This document shows, piece after piece, positions 1 through 12,581 of a stretch of DNA of 64,000 bases. The stretch is from Hawksworthiomyces lignivorus. Taxonomy: Eukaryota; Ascomycota; Sordariomycetes; Ophiostomatales; Ophiostomataceae. Numbering within the stretch: the first letter of the stretch is position 1; each line of letters starts with the position of its first letter. A program made the position numbers and the translations under genes. The stretch is taken from the NCBI GenBank assembly GCA_002917075.1, contig NTMA01000017.1:440589-504588 (forward strand), read 5' to 3'. The notes beneath the pieces are model-generated. The model ran no database searches. It saw only the letters and a list, made by a program, of their open reading frames with translations, and was not told the DNA's origin.

Positions 1-414
1 CATAGGAGAGTTGAATCGGGTTCGCCAGGCGAACACCAGCCTGAATAGCCCGTTAGAGCACGTGTACAACACTAGCAAGGTAAATGTCACTCCGCCACCC
101 CTCATTGATTTCACAGTGGAAATCGAGGGGGAGGCTAGACAGAGACCGTTCCTCTGCTGAACACGCTGGCCAATAGCTAGCCTAGCAAATGCCCACAATA
201 ATAGAAAGGAAAAAAAAATTCCTCCCGCCGTAATTAAAGTGGCCAAGAAAGGCGGTGACCAGTGTCTTTGGTGGGGGGGAATGTGTAGTTTGGCAAAGAA
301 ACTTGGTGGGGGAAATTTTTTTGGTGCTTTTCTGGCGGAAGAGAAAAAATGGGCGCAGGCGGGTAATCTTGTTCTGGACCTGAAATTGGAGTAATGCGTG
401 AGTAGGCAACTTAC

Positions 415-578
415 TTGGTAGGCACATCAAGGTCCTCGATGCGGCCGTTGATGAAAGAAGCAATCGCAACGGACGACTCCTTGATCGCACCAGCATCTTT
501 GGAGATGGTGAGGCTCTGGATCAAATCGCTCAAGACCTTGTCGGACTTGGCATTCTCAGCAGCAGATTTTGAAGCCAT
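415..578 (-). CDS. TEF3: Translation elongation factor eEF3, first coding exon (partial)
   Basis: Exon 1 runs from an ATG at 578 down to 415 and encodes 54 residues plus two bases, ending at a GTAAGT donor. The peptide begins MASKSAAENAKSDKVLSDLI and carries IASFINGRIEDLDVPT, which aligns with the start of yeast Yef3 (KVLEELFQKLS, VASFLNGNIIEHDVP). eEF3 is the fungus-specific ribosome-associated ABC ATPase that helps release deacylated tRNA from the E site; these residues begin its HEAT-repeat domain. The rest of the gene lies beyond the left edge. Bases 1-414 on this strand show no match to the next conserved HEAT segment, so I read them as the 5' part of an intron longer than 400 nt. Identification rests on one exon but the match is specific. 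Confidence 0.85.
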
Positions 579-2500
579 GATAGCAGATATTATATAGTAT
601 TTGTGTGGTAGATGGAGTTATAGGAAGGAGGAAGAAGTCGAAGATGGTCGTAGACGAGCGGGTATCTCGAAGGAAGTCTAATGTCTATCTCAAAGAGAGT
701 CGAATCAGAAAACCGGCCAGGAGGCGTCTATCCTGTGAAGTCTATAAAAAAAGAAAAAAACAGCCGAATCTGTCGACCAAGGAGCCCGCAGGAGGTCGAC
801 GACAATGATGATGTCGGGTCTCTTGCTCTATGTGGCTCAAATACAATAAAAACAGAGTGGAAAGAGGGAGAAAGTATTGAGAGAAAGGAGGAGAGGAAAA
901 GGAAAAGGGTCAGAAAAAAGAAAGAAAAAAATAAGAGAGCAGAAAACCGATGGCGATAATGGAATTTAAATAGAGATAGGAGCCAGGCAGTGGGAGGAAG
1001 GCGTCTGGCAAGATGGCAATATCAAGTTTCGTGTACAGAAAACGGTGGCCAGTCCACCATAGATCTTACATGTACTTGATACCGATAAAATTAGTACAAC
1101 ACAGATGGAGGGGAAGTGAGCGGGACAAAAGCAACAAAAAAAAAAAGTTTGCGCGAAAGGGGCAGAAAAAAACTTTTTAGTGGGTCTCGTCTCGCCAACC
1201 GCCAGCGGGATCCCGAGAAAATGGGCAAGGAAGAAAGGAACGTCAAGGGACAAGGGCCAAAAAAAGGCAGCAAAGGGTAAGAGAAAAGTTTTTTGCATGA
1301 GGATCCGCCTCACCGCCCTCCTGAATTACCAGATCAAGGATAGCTTCGTATCTGATAGAACAGAGATAAGGGTCGTAAGTGGACCTGCCTTGGCAACCAC
1401 CGTGTCACAGTGTGCAGTCAGCCTCTGCCCTGGTGTGCAGCGCCCTGACATTCATTGGATGTCGCCCTTTTTCCTTTCCCAGCCAACTCTTTCCTGCTGC
1501 TTTTCCAGCCGCCTAGTATTTCTGGGGTGCGAATTTCAGTAAATTTTCCCGCCAGGCAGTGTTGCTGTCGCACTTTCAGCCAACTCATTTCCTCTTTCTC
1601 CTTTTTTCTTTCCTCTTTTTACTGCGCCTTTCTCACCCATTTTCCTAGATCCCGCGCTTACGGTTTTGTTGGGGATATATTCTTCTTGGTTTGCTACGAT
1701 GCAGCTTCAAGGCCACCTTATTCCCTGTAGGGAATGGTTGTACGATACGGCACTGTGTCTCTGAAGCAAGGCGGCGAAACACAGGCGGCTTGCTTCTCTA
1801 CTACTTCGCAGAATTGCCTCCGCTAGCGTGTTTAACAAAATACGCTTAGGCCGTAGAGAGTAGAAGCCCGTTGCAGCGGAGATGTGCGTGAACAACAGTC
1901 GCCACTGACCTTGCGCGATGAACGTTCACCAGGCGACATCTAGAGCTCTAGCCTCGGCTGGAAGAAAATTAGCAGGAGACGTTGCTGACTATTGAATCAA
2001 ATGTTTGTTCTTTCCTGCTGTGGCTTCGCCTCTGCTCTGGAGCAATCTACTTAAAATCTACTTCACGCTTGTCTTGTTTTGCTTAGATTTACAAGTCACT
2101 CTGAGTTATGCGAATCCTCGTGTACTCCGAGACGAAGTCTAATTTATACCCTACTTTGCATCAATCAGACACACTGCGGCAACTCATATCGTTGGCCGAT
2201 AAGCCCTGCGGGTGATGACAATAGCACACTTGATAAAACGAAATAAGCTACACAAATAATATGCGATGTAGTCTGCAGCTCCGCCACCCGTAAGCGGGAT
2301 TCCTTTTTAACTTCGTGCATCTGGAACACCTCCCTATTTTAGAAAGACAACACGGCTACAGTATATTGTAAGAGAAAAAAAGGCAGCAAGAGAGGATAGG
2401 GGAGACTGTCGGAGGGTTGGAAATCAAGAAGGAATATTAGAGGGGGCCAGGAGAGGAGAGAGAAGGGGAAAAAAAAATAGAGATAAAAGGGAGCAGCCAA
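579..2500 (-). promoter_or_regulatory. Upstream/leader region of eEF3, C/T-rich on the coding strand
   Basis: The plus strand from about 600 to 960 is very purine-rich (many AAAGAA and GGAGGA runs), so the eEF3-sense strand is pyrimidine-rich, as is usual just upstream of strongly expressed fungal housekeeping genes. A second pyrimidine-rich block, on the plus strand, lies at about 1,440-1,640. Open frames here are short, overlap on both strands and show no recognisable domain. The core promoter and transcription start cannot be placed exactly. Confidence 0.4.
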
Positions 2501-5500
2501 CAGGAACGCTTACGCCGATACATGTGAATAGAAATGGCCAACTAATTTAATTATTTTTCTTTCGTTTTTCTTTTATTTGCTGAGTTTCAAACCGCTATTT
2601 TTTAAACGAAGAAAACTAGAATTTAACACCTACGCTCTCGTTCTCGGCCGTATGACAAACACGGCGCAAAGCGAGAGCCACTCGGATCGTCGCTTGTCGC
2701 CACGGGCTGGCCGACAACTCTCGACGGCTCAGACTTTCCCAGCTTCTACTCATTCCTTTGTCACTGCCCGTCTACTGCCCTCTGCAATTTCCACTTGTCT
2801 TCGTTTCCATTTTTATTGTCTCTTTTTCTCGATGTTCAGCACGTGTGCCTTGTTTTCGCTGCCCTCCCTGGATCCCTCCCTCTGCAGTGCCGAATCCTTC
2901 CAGACTGGAGACAGATATGCTGCTCCCCGCAACGTCTCGCATTTCCTCGCCGTCCCGTCTGTAATTTCGTAATTAGGCTTTTTGCGGGGGCGGAGACGGC
3001 GGGGCCAGGCGGAGTCTTCAGGGGCGAAGGCGGGAGAGCGGGTCTGATCCTTTTAGAAAACCCGGAGGTGGCGCTGGCTTTCGGTGTGCCATCTGAGTGA
3101 AAAAATTTCCTACCCCCGGCTTTTCCTGTCGAACATCTGGGGTCGATTAGCGGTGTGTGTCATGCAGGGAATGGCACCCCGGTCGGTATATTTTTGGCAA
3201 GAGAAGCATGTCGGTGACGCTCAGAGGAATGGCCGCGGCTTATGCTTATCAACAAACCTGGGGTCCGTTAGCTTGTCAGCCATCTGATAAGTTGAGATCC
3301 ACTGGTGCAGTATCTTCTTGGTTAAGAGCAATCTGCTCTGTGTGATATGTGTACATTTACAAGTAAGGCTGCGGGCTTTACTTGTAGAACAACAAGCTAA
3401 AAAGGGGTCTTTCATAACCTTTTTTTTTTTTTTGGTTCTCTGAGTCCAGGTATTCTTCTTTTACCGTAGCTGCAGAGCCAACCATATACGAAAACTATTA
3501 GAGAAATTTTTCAGCGGTCTTACTTGGTTTGAACGTCTCTCAGTCTCTTTCTTTTCCTCCCTTGAGTTGAAGCATTACTGGCGATATCTCTCTTATCAAT
3601 CGTTTATTAAATGCCAGCTTACATCACATTCTCGCGCCGCATCCGTCCCCTTATCTGAAGTAATCTTTTCACCAGAAGGAACTATTTTTATTATTATTTT
3701 CTTTTATCTCCTCTTTGAACTTCCGAAGCCTATGGTCTATCCAGCATGGCTCTACTTTAGTTGCCGAAAGCTGGCTCCTCTTAAGAAAGCCAAGCATCCC
3801 CTTTCAAAAGCTGTTCAGAGAATCTCCAGTGCTCCATATGGGATTTTCTCGTAGGTTCAGACTCACAAGCTTTGACCAACTCAGAAAAGGCAATTTCATA
3901 AGCGCTTTAGCAACGGGTTGCAGATTTTAATAAGAATTCTATACCGATTTTAATCAATCCAAGGCAGCACGATGTCGTTAGCTGAAGATGTGACTCGAGT
4001 GTCTGCTCTGTAGGACGCCTGTTTAAATTTCTAGAGGACGTGCTTAAGATGAAATAAAATTTCCATCCACATATGGGATAAAAGTATGGTATTATAATGA
4101 CATTCAGTTAAATTATTCCTGCTGAACCCAACACAGAATGACTCGTCCTGCTAGACGTCATGACTCTTGCTGAGACCAGCAGCACATATGCTTCAAGTGT
4201 ACAGAATCTTTATTTCTTCTGTGCGCGTGGTTATTTAAATTGAAATTCTAGAAGCACTTCTACGCGTCGGTTTGCAGCTGTAGCATATTCTACCGAATAC
4301 ATCAGGTAATCGATATCTTGTATAGATTCTTATACTTCATGAAATCATACACAAAGAACTCCACATATGGTCAGAACGAAAAACAATTTCCTTCATAATA
4401 CCTAAACTGAGATTGAAAAATCAAGACATCAAGGTGTCCTTCCACCCACTTATGTCAACTGTAACCAGAAAGTAAAGTGGTAAATTCAGGTAACATGCGA
4501 GCGGCTATGGGAGAGAGAACTGGAGAAACCATTTGACATATTTTTTATCGTTTGGTTTAACAATTCTACGGTCTCAATTTGACCCGAATCATCTGTATAT
4601 GATTTCCAAACGCCACATGAGAGGATTGGCGTCAGATAGAAAGGTGCCTGGAAATATATGGACTTCGAGTGCCATATTTCCTTGTGACCAGCACTCAAGT
4701 AATTACCTCTTATAGTTCGTTCTGCATTTTTATATTAGCGCCTTATCGCATGCTTGTTCTATTGAACACAGCTCTCGTATGGCATTACTCCACAAGCTTT
4801 AAGCCCGCGGGCAAGTCAGCTAACTCCACATTGGGGCGTGAGAGAAATGCGATGAGGTCACTAGCAAATAACCTGGAAACTCTCGTGATTCCTTTCCAGG
4901 TAAGGAATATATAGAAACAAGTGATGAGCAGTCTGTCTCTGCCTAAACATTTGTCTTCAATAACCCCCCCAACTCAGCAAGCTCATTTTCTCGCAGCACA
5001 CATTATATCGTGACTACCTGGATCTGATACAGTCCAAGACCAAGTTAGGCTGTTTTGTCGATAACCAAGCTTTGTTCAAACTTAGAGGAGATACGCATCG
5101 TATGTCCTAACAGTTTCACTACAAATGTTCTGGGACGCAGAAGTTGAAACAGCGTAGTGGAAAGAGCCGCAGGACAGTGATGATCTTGGAATTGAACCGA
5201 TTGAGCAAGGAGAATGATTTTCTTCATGACCAGTTTCTATGGATTTATCCTTAGAATTCGTATGAAAATATGTCACTCCGTATCAGAGAATCAAAGACAG
5301 AAGGTTATATGAATAAGTACATGCTACTTTAGCAAGTTTCTAGTGCTATGTATCTCTTAAAGTGGTATATATGCAAGACTTTCATGCCTTCCCATAATGT
5401 AAACAAGATATGGCTTCCAATGGGAATTAATCTTATGGTAGAAATGTAAGAATTTATGAATAAACCCTTAAAGGTTCTTTGACGCTGAATTTTTTTCAAT

Positions 5501-7581
5501 CTCCTCTGTGAATATTGTGTTCAGTTCGGCGGCATCGCCGAACGGGAAGAGCTCATGATGAAGCAGGATGATTGCGATGGATCTTTATGTTATTTTGCCT
5601 GTTTGCTCCCAACGTTGAAAGCACGATTAGTGAGAGATGATGGCTTGGTACGGCAAAGAAAGTTGAGACGGCCCGCTGAACGACAACGGATTACAACATT
5701 AGCCGGAAAAGGAAAAAAAAGCAGACCGTTCTATTTTGTAATAGAAAATTTTGGTGTTTATACGTTTCGAAAACTTCTTTGCCTTTAGGAGTGCCACACA
5801 TTCCAAAACTCTGGTACGTTAAAATAGAGCTGGGGAACGGGAAGGTTACAAGAATCGAGGTTGAAGTGGAGGTGGGGCTGGAGACACTCACTTGAGGACA
5901 TCGTAAGGGTGGGCTGGCGATCAAGCAGGAGAATAAAAAGAGAGAGAGAGACTGCTCACTTCAATGAATGCGAAGAAAATTAGCTCAAGACGGTTGTAAT
6001 GCGGTCAGACACTGATCAAAGGCAAGGACAAGGACAGGGTAGAGAGTGAGTGAGAGAGGGCTTTGGATCAAAAGTTGAGATGAAAAATAGAGATGGTGGG
6101 CATGACATAGGAAGAAACCTAGTAAATCCGAAGCACACTGTTTCTTGATTTCTCTCTGATGGTTTTATTCCTTTTCATTTTGGTTTCTTGTTTTGACTCA
6201 CCTATAATTGCATTTAGGTCTACCCGGAATTTTAGTTCTAACAAATAACAAGAAACGAACTTGGAAGAAAAATTCCTGGGCAAATAGTTCTTGGTCCCAT
6301 TCACGAACCGAGAATTGACTGTAAGAACGAAAGTAAACGGGAGAGGCTCAAAATATCACGCGGTAAACATCAGCCGTACCAATTGTCACTATTTCTTTGA
6401 GGAAAAAGACGTTGGGTGCATTGAAAAAGCTGGTAAAAGGAGACGAGGTTTTTGGGACGAGACCTTTATTTCGTCGGACGAGAAGAGACAGCAGAGACGA
6501 TGTGGTCGCTCCACCAGCCGGGAAATGGGGTTCCGCTTTTTCTTTCTTTCTTCCATTTCTTCTATGATTCTTCCTCTTCGTCCAACCTCGTCGCTCATTC
6601 ATGCGCTGTCGATCTCGCTGCCGCAGATGTCTGTGTGGGCTTGCGGCGTTTGGGGAGAGCTGCCCCTGGCCTTGTCTTTTTTTTAACCATCTGTTTTTTT
6701 GAGTCTCCACGTACAATCTCTTTTTCGTATGCCTGACTTCTGGGTTCCTGTGCTCAACTCACGTCCCCGTATCCGTTCTCCGCACGATGCTTCCCATCTC
6801 CGCAGCATGTCCATTATTCACATTCGACCAGTTAAAGCTAGAGTCTAGGGAACCTAGATGTCGATCAGACATGGGTATTTCGCTTATTTTCTTCCATACT
6901 AAAACCATATTCTTTTTACCTTCTTTTTTTTCTCACATCGAGTGGTTTGTTTTATTTACTATCCATGCCGTGACCGGTTATTTCCAACATATCGTAATAA
7001 ACGTTGGAAAGCCGACGACGCAAGCCCCGGTTTTAGATCTTCCTGTCTCTTTCTCATGCTAACAAAGGCATGGCTGTAGCACTCCGCTCCCCGGATTGTA
7101 CGTCGAGTGCCATTCCGTTTCGTCAATTTCTACCGGATAGTAGCAAGTTAATACCTCACGTCTTTACTTTTCCTGGTTCAACAACTTGGAAGATGTGTTT
7201 TGGATTGCATTCATGAACAGTTTATGAGTCGAGTATCTCATTTCAAGAGCCGTTTCAAGCAGAACTAGCCACGCCAATGACTATCAGCGAGTAGCTCAGA
7301 ATGGATCGAAGGAGCATCATATATCGGGCTACTTCCCCCGAACTTCTTTCTCAATATCTCTTCTTTCTTTCTACATGTTTATCAGATGGTCGTCCGTATG
7401 CCTGCTTCTCAGGTCTGTTAAACTGGCACATGCCGTACAAGTCGTTCCTTTTATGATTGTTTACCACCACATTCTTTTCTAATTTCCTTTCATACTTTTG
7501 TCCTTTACCCAACTATTACACTCGTTGCGTATTTTCTCTCTCTTGGCCCATCCAGCTTATACGTATTTTCGTTTTGCCACA
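2501..7581. other. Gene-empty intergenic stretch between eEF3 and the membrane-protein gene
   Basis: About 5 kb in which I find no supported gene. All open frames are below about 130 codons, without domains or credible exon joins. Base composition changes: 2,340-2,490 and 5,700-6,100 are purine-rich on the plus strand, while 3,900-5,500 is AT-rich with many TA steps. The last 500 bases before the next gene (about 7,080-7,580) are pyrimidine-leaning and probably hold its promoter and leader. No tRNA-like cloverleaf or terminal inverted repeat was seen. Confidence 0.5.
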
Positions 7582-9435
7582 ATGAGACCAACAGTTCTAT
7601 TTTCCTACATTTCCCTATACGCCACATGTGTCTCCGCAGCTGCTGTTCCCCCTGCTGCTGTTCAAGCGTCTTCGGCAACCGTTTCCCTACCTGGACAGAC
7701 ACATGCCCCATTGCTACCGACAAATGGCCTCGGTGTGCCGCTGCAAGCACGCCAGCAAAACAACAATGACCAGATCCAGCAGCTACAACAACAAGAGCAG
7801 CAAGAACAGCAGCGAAATGAAGCGTCACTGTCATCGGTCTCTTCTTCCTTCAGCTCACGCCTTTCTTCTGCTAGCTCTTCGGCATCGAGTGCGCTGTCAC
7901 AGCTCCAGACCAGCATACAGTCGGCACAGCAATCTATCGTCACTCTGCAGCAGAATGCCAATGATGCCAGTCGCAGTGCCCAGAGTGCCAGCCAGAGTGC
8001 CGCGTCAGCCGTTTCAGCTCTCCGGTCTTCTGCTTCCTCTGCGCAGTCGTCTCTCATGTCTTCTATGCAAGCGTCTGCAGCCTCGGCTCAGCAGGTCTTC
8101 TCTGCCAGCATGTCTCAAGTCATGGTTGCTGCTGTTGCTAGCGCTAGTGCCAGCGCCAGCGCTGCCGTTATAGCTGAGCAAGCCAGCGTGAATGCAGCAT
8201 CGGGTGCTTCTGCTGAGTCCAACGGCAGCATTAGTATCGTTGGCAGTCCAGATGTGAGTGGCGAAACATCTACACCGTGTTGTCAAAATTTCTTTACAAA
8301 CTAACATGTGAGTTAGGTTAATGGTGCGGCACAAGAACTGCAGCCACCCACGCAGAAGAATGTTCTTGGAGCATGCAGTACGCCCGAGGTGGTGCTGGCA
8401 TTTGCTGGCATTGTCATAGGCGCCGTTGGTGTCGCCTCGCTCGGCTGCACCATCTTTCTCTGGTGGCGGAGGCGCCACCTGCTAAAAAAAGGCAATGACG
8501 ATCGCCGTTCTGGTAACAAGGGCGTGTCTGGTGGAAGCAGGAGTAGCGGGGGAAGCTCCCGACAGTGGCGCATACGTGCATCTACATCTCCGCCGGGCAC
8601 CGGCAGCAAGGCTCCCAAGACTACGGCTGTCTCACCTGGCAATATCTCTCTGTCGGAGTACAAGCTGCCAGAGTACCAGAGGCTCTTCCCTGAATCAAAC
8701 AAGGCTACTGAAGCGTCGAGGGAGAGAAGCAATACCCAGACAAGTGCCACGCAGAAGCCAGCAGAAACCACTACAAAAACCACTACCACCGCTGCGGCTT
8801 CAATTACGCCACTGCCTGTGGCCTCTGCTGTGACAAGCAACGACCGCGTCTATTCGACCTGGTCGGTCACGACTGCTGGTGACAACTTCCTCGATACAAG
8901 CAGCAATGCCAGCAGTGCACGGGACACCGTCCCGCCATTGAAACCTGTACGCGCGAGCCGCAACTTCAGTCGCAGCAGCCGCGCGGTACCGGTGACGAGG
9001 ATGCAACCACGGCCTACATCTAGCGTCTATGAGCCGTATGGCTCTATGGGCTTCGATCGCATCAGCCGCCTGGAAGACGAGTGGAACCGCAATCCGCTGC
9101 GACGAACTAGCAATGGCAACAAGAGCTACTATATGAATGGCTCCATGGATGACCAGAGACAGTCACGGCAAAAGAGTCGGCTCTTGAGCACAGGGAGTGC
9201 TGACAGCTTGGTGCGGGAGTATCACGACTTTGTCAGCCAGCTGGCACCAACATCTCAATACGGCGCGCCAGTGACAGAGGCGCAACTAGACAATGGGCTA
9301 TCGGCACAAGCAAAAAATAGGGCGCAGAAAGAACCGACTCTACCCCCGTCTGCTCCATTGCCGGGACTGCCTGGGAACGAAAGTGACCGGGGGAGAGGGT
9401 TTGGGATTCGTCCATATATCCAAGGCTTAATCTGA
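7582..9435 (+). CDS. Ser/Ala-rich single-pass plasma-membrane protein (sensor- or adhesin-like)
   Basis: Two exons, 7582-8253 and 8317-9435, give 596 residues. The 63-nt intron has a GTGAGT donor, an ACTAAC branch point at 8300 and a TAG acceptor; the join reads SIVGSPD-VNGAAQEL. Residues 1-21 (MRPTVLFSYISLYATCVSAA) form a signal peptide. Residues 60-105 are rich in Gln, and 105-215 are Ser/Ala/Gln-rich, probably a helical or O-glycosylated stalk. Residues 249-274 form one transmembrane helix ending in LWWRRRHLLKK, followed by a 320-residue basic, Ser/Thr-rich, presumably disordered cytoplasmic tail. The layout recalls Mid2/Wsc-type wall-stress sensors, but there is no WSC domain and I do not recognise a family. 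An in-frame ATG at 7498 would add 28 residues; the 7582 start is preferred because it places the signal sequence at the very N-terminus. Confidence 0.8.
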
Positions 9436-9923
9436 GCGGAAGAAAAGGGCTAGCTTGTTAATTTCACTTCTATTGCTAACGAGAGACGAATACCTAATTG
9501 TATGTAATGCATAGATATCCCATCATATTCTTTTGGTAGAGAATTTTAGTGGAGCATGTTTAACCGGAATACCCTATGTGGCTTACATCGAATGACGTTT
9601 GTAGACCAAGTTGATATCCGTATTCGAATAATATGTTTGAGCATCTTGGGGATATTCTCAACAGCAGGTTTGCTTTTTTGATTGAAAGTGGATGACGACA
9701 CGAGTATAATAGTGGATTGTAGGCGGTGTCCTGATTGCTGGTCCGCGTTTTCGCCACAAGTTGTGTGGCTGGCTAGCAAGCCATCAAAATACACCCCCAG
9801 CACCGCAACATGCTCTCTTTCAATGCTTTGTCGTTTTAATCAATTTGAACTCTGTCAGTTTGAGAATGAAGCATCAATTTCGCAGCATCCAATTTGATCT
9901 TTTCTAGATATTATAATGTTACG
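9436..9923. other. Intergenic spacer between two tandem plus-strand genes
   Basis: 488 bases of AT-rich sequence holding the 3' UTR of the membrane protein and the promoter of the hydrolase. No coding signal was seen in it. Confidence 0.5.
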
Positions 9924-12183
9924 ATGCCACGCATTTTGCTGTTGTGTTTCGTCCATGGTTTTAAAGTGAGTATATGAAGCATAAACAATGGCCGGCATAA
10001 AATAAACTGACAAACACTAGGGGAGCGATAATACCTTTCGGTCCTTTCCTGACGTGGGTTCAATATATTTCGAGAAATTTCTCTATCTGTTCCCTCTTCT
10101 AACTCCATCTTCTCCACGGCCGAAAGGACTTGAAGAAAGATGTTCTAGACATAGTAGGGGATAACCAGCGCGGCACTATCGTTGAGACCATCGTCTACCC
10201 CAAATACGAAACAAAGGGGGAGCTTTCGGATGCTAGCAAAAAATTTCTTGAATGGTTTGTACTGCTAAGTTGTTCTCTCATTTATTGATGAAGCATAGAG
10301 CGACAGTGAGATCACCGGACTAACATACTGGCCGCTCTCGACAGGCTCCGAGAGCGCGTCTTGGACCTGCGAAAGGCCTACCTCGAGAAGCCTTGGCCGC
10401 CTGATGATAGGCAGGTTAGCGTAGTTCTCGTCGCTCATTCTATGGGGTAAGAGAAGTCTCATTAAAATGTACACTGTTTCTGCAGGTTGCTCAATTCTCT
10501 GCTCACGATGTTTGTAGTGGTTTCGTGGCATCGGATGCACTCTTTCTAGCTTTAGACGAGCGCCGAGAAAGCAGTAATCCAGATGGGCCGCTCTTTCCAC
10601 CCATACAGGGCCTGCTTGCTTTCGACACACCTTACAACGGGCTGTCTCGCTCTCTATTTGTGTATGGCGCTTTCTCCAACTATGGCAAAGTGCAGACCGT
10701 CTTTAATGTTATGACAGCCTTATCCGCAGGCCCAGTAGCTCTGGGCAGAGCATTTATTACCGACCGCAGGCGAAAAGTCGGTACTGGCGGCGGCGGCAGC
10801 AGTGCAGGCAGTTCTTCGAGTAGCTTTAGTTGGAAAATGTGGCAGCTGGTGGCGGTTCGCACAGGCACAGTCGGAGCCATTGCTGCAGGCGGTGTAGCAG
10901 CCTACATGCACCGCAAAGCCATCCTAGCTGGTATCCAAAGAGTGCGCAGCCTGGACCGACAGAGCCTAATTGATGGCTACCAGTCTGGTATTGGTGCCAT
11001 CGGCCAAGGTCTGGCATATATAAATCGTCGCAACGTCGGCGAGTCTTTTGCCTGGCTGTCCGCTCACTTCACCTTCGTAGGTGCCCTCTTGAAGCAGAAC
11101 CAACTGAATCTCCGACTCCAGCGGTTAGCTGCCCTACGAGGTATTGGGATCCATGATTTCTACTCATCTCTTGGCGAAAACGGTTACTGGAGTGGCGGCT
11201 ACTTTGTTCCCGAGCGCACCTTCTGTGCGGTACCACAAGACAGCCAACCAGACGGCTCAGTTATGTTTGAGCGCTGGACGATGAAGAATGTCGACGACGA
11301 GGTGCAGGCGCATATCAGCCTTTTCAAACCCGAAAATAACCCAGCGTACGAAAACATGGCTAGAAGAGCCGCTGCGTTGGTGACGAATTGGTTTGAGAAT
11401 GACGAGGCTATCGTCGACGATCCCAAGGGTGCTGAAATGGAGATTAGCACTCAGCCATCGATAGAAGAAGATGCTATATGTGTAACAGATGAAGGGGTTG
11501 AAATAACCAGTACGAATTTGACAACGGATATGAGCGATGGCGATAGCAAAAACAGAAGTGATGCATATGAGCGCGAGGTAATCGAGATTCCAGATGAATC
11601 ACCCATTGATATTGCTGCTACAGCTTCTTTTTTGGAAGAGCATGGAGATAAAGAAGAGAGTCGCAGTAAAGAGGAGGAGGAAGCAATGGAAGATAAGTCT
11701 GCGCCGGACATCGCTACGCCCACTATTGGAAAAGACACGGTGGAAGAAGCAACAAACTCTCTGAGCGATACGTCCATCTCGCCACAGGAGAAAGCAAATT
11801 ATCTCCAGAATCTTCTGGCAATAGCTCAGGAGGCTAGAACAGGTTTAAAAAGGGTCTCCGACTGGTCGTACCGGCTACCAGCAAAGATACCTCGAGTCGA
11901 TGGCATCTCTCGATCTTCTATAGCCTCCATGCCATCTGTTTCTAGCATGCCAAAGTCGGCCTCTACACTAATTCCTTCTTTTTCAAACAGCCCTAGAGTT
12001 CCTATATTCTCGCAGAAAACTGTTTCCTCTAGCCCAGACAAAGACGATGCTATAGTAGCAGGAGCGCCTACGGCCGTTGATGGAGCAACAACTCCGGCAA
12101 TTGATCAGGTCGAGTCTGGCGATTCCAGAAGCAAAGATAAGGAAAACAAGCACGAGGAAACGGCAACGCAATCTCTATCTTAG
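9924..12183 (+). CDS. DUF676/lipase-like alpha/beta-hydrolase, fungal uncharacterised type
   Basis: Five exons: 9924-9965, 10021-10053, 10127-10254, 10345-10446 and 10518-12183. They total 1,971 nt (656 residues) and every junction keeps frame. The joined N-terminus reads MPRILLLCFVHGFK-GSDNTFRSFPD, the oxyanion HGFxG strand of this hydrolase family, then VYPKYETKGEL, then VVLVAHSMGG with the nucleophile Ser100 in the GHSMGG-type elbow, then LLAFDTPYNGL. These are hallmarks of fungal DUF676-like serine hydrolases. Residues near 140-210 include a Gly/Ser linker and a hydrophobic, Ala/Gly-rich segment (GAIAAGGVAAYM) that could associate with membrane. The C-terminal 270 residues are acidic and Ser-rich, probably disordered. 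Substrate is unknown; lipid or ester hydrolysis is only inferred. The 33-nt second exon is easy for gene callers to miss. Confidence 0.82.
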
Positions 12184-12581
12184 TGCAATCAAAATACATA
12201 AAATCCAATGTCACACAAGCGGCTATTTTTTTTTGGGGGGGGGGGGGGGAGAGGAGGAGTTATTCCATTATGTCAACTTGATTGTTCGATTTCAAAAGTC
12301 AAAACACGTATCACCATGTATACGATTCATTCAACACACAACAAGACAGTTAAAATTTATAACAAAAGAGACATTCACTTATATTTTGTTATCTCAAGTG
12401 TTCATCAACCCTGAAAATAACCCCCTAAGTATGCAAGTCTATGCCAAATATTCTACAAGAATTAAAAATTAAGAAGAGAAGCCCAAAATGATTCATAGGC
12501 CCAAGAATTAACTCCGGAGTATTTTTTTTCCGCCGTGCACATCAATACCATCCGATGTTTGTCTTTGTAGGACGTTCATCT
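12184..12581. other. Convergent intergenic spacer with a T9G15 tract
   Basis: About 400 bases between two genes that converge. At 12226-12234 there are nine T, followed at 12235-12249 by fifteen G. The remainder is AT-rich and probably contains the 3' ends of both transcripts. No coding signal seen. Confidence 0.6.

Noticed and set aside
1..414. Possible second exon of eEF3
   Set aside because: No frame on the minus strand matches the conserved HEAT-repeat sequence that should follow; read as intron.
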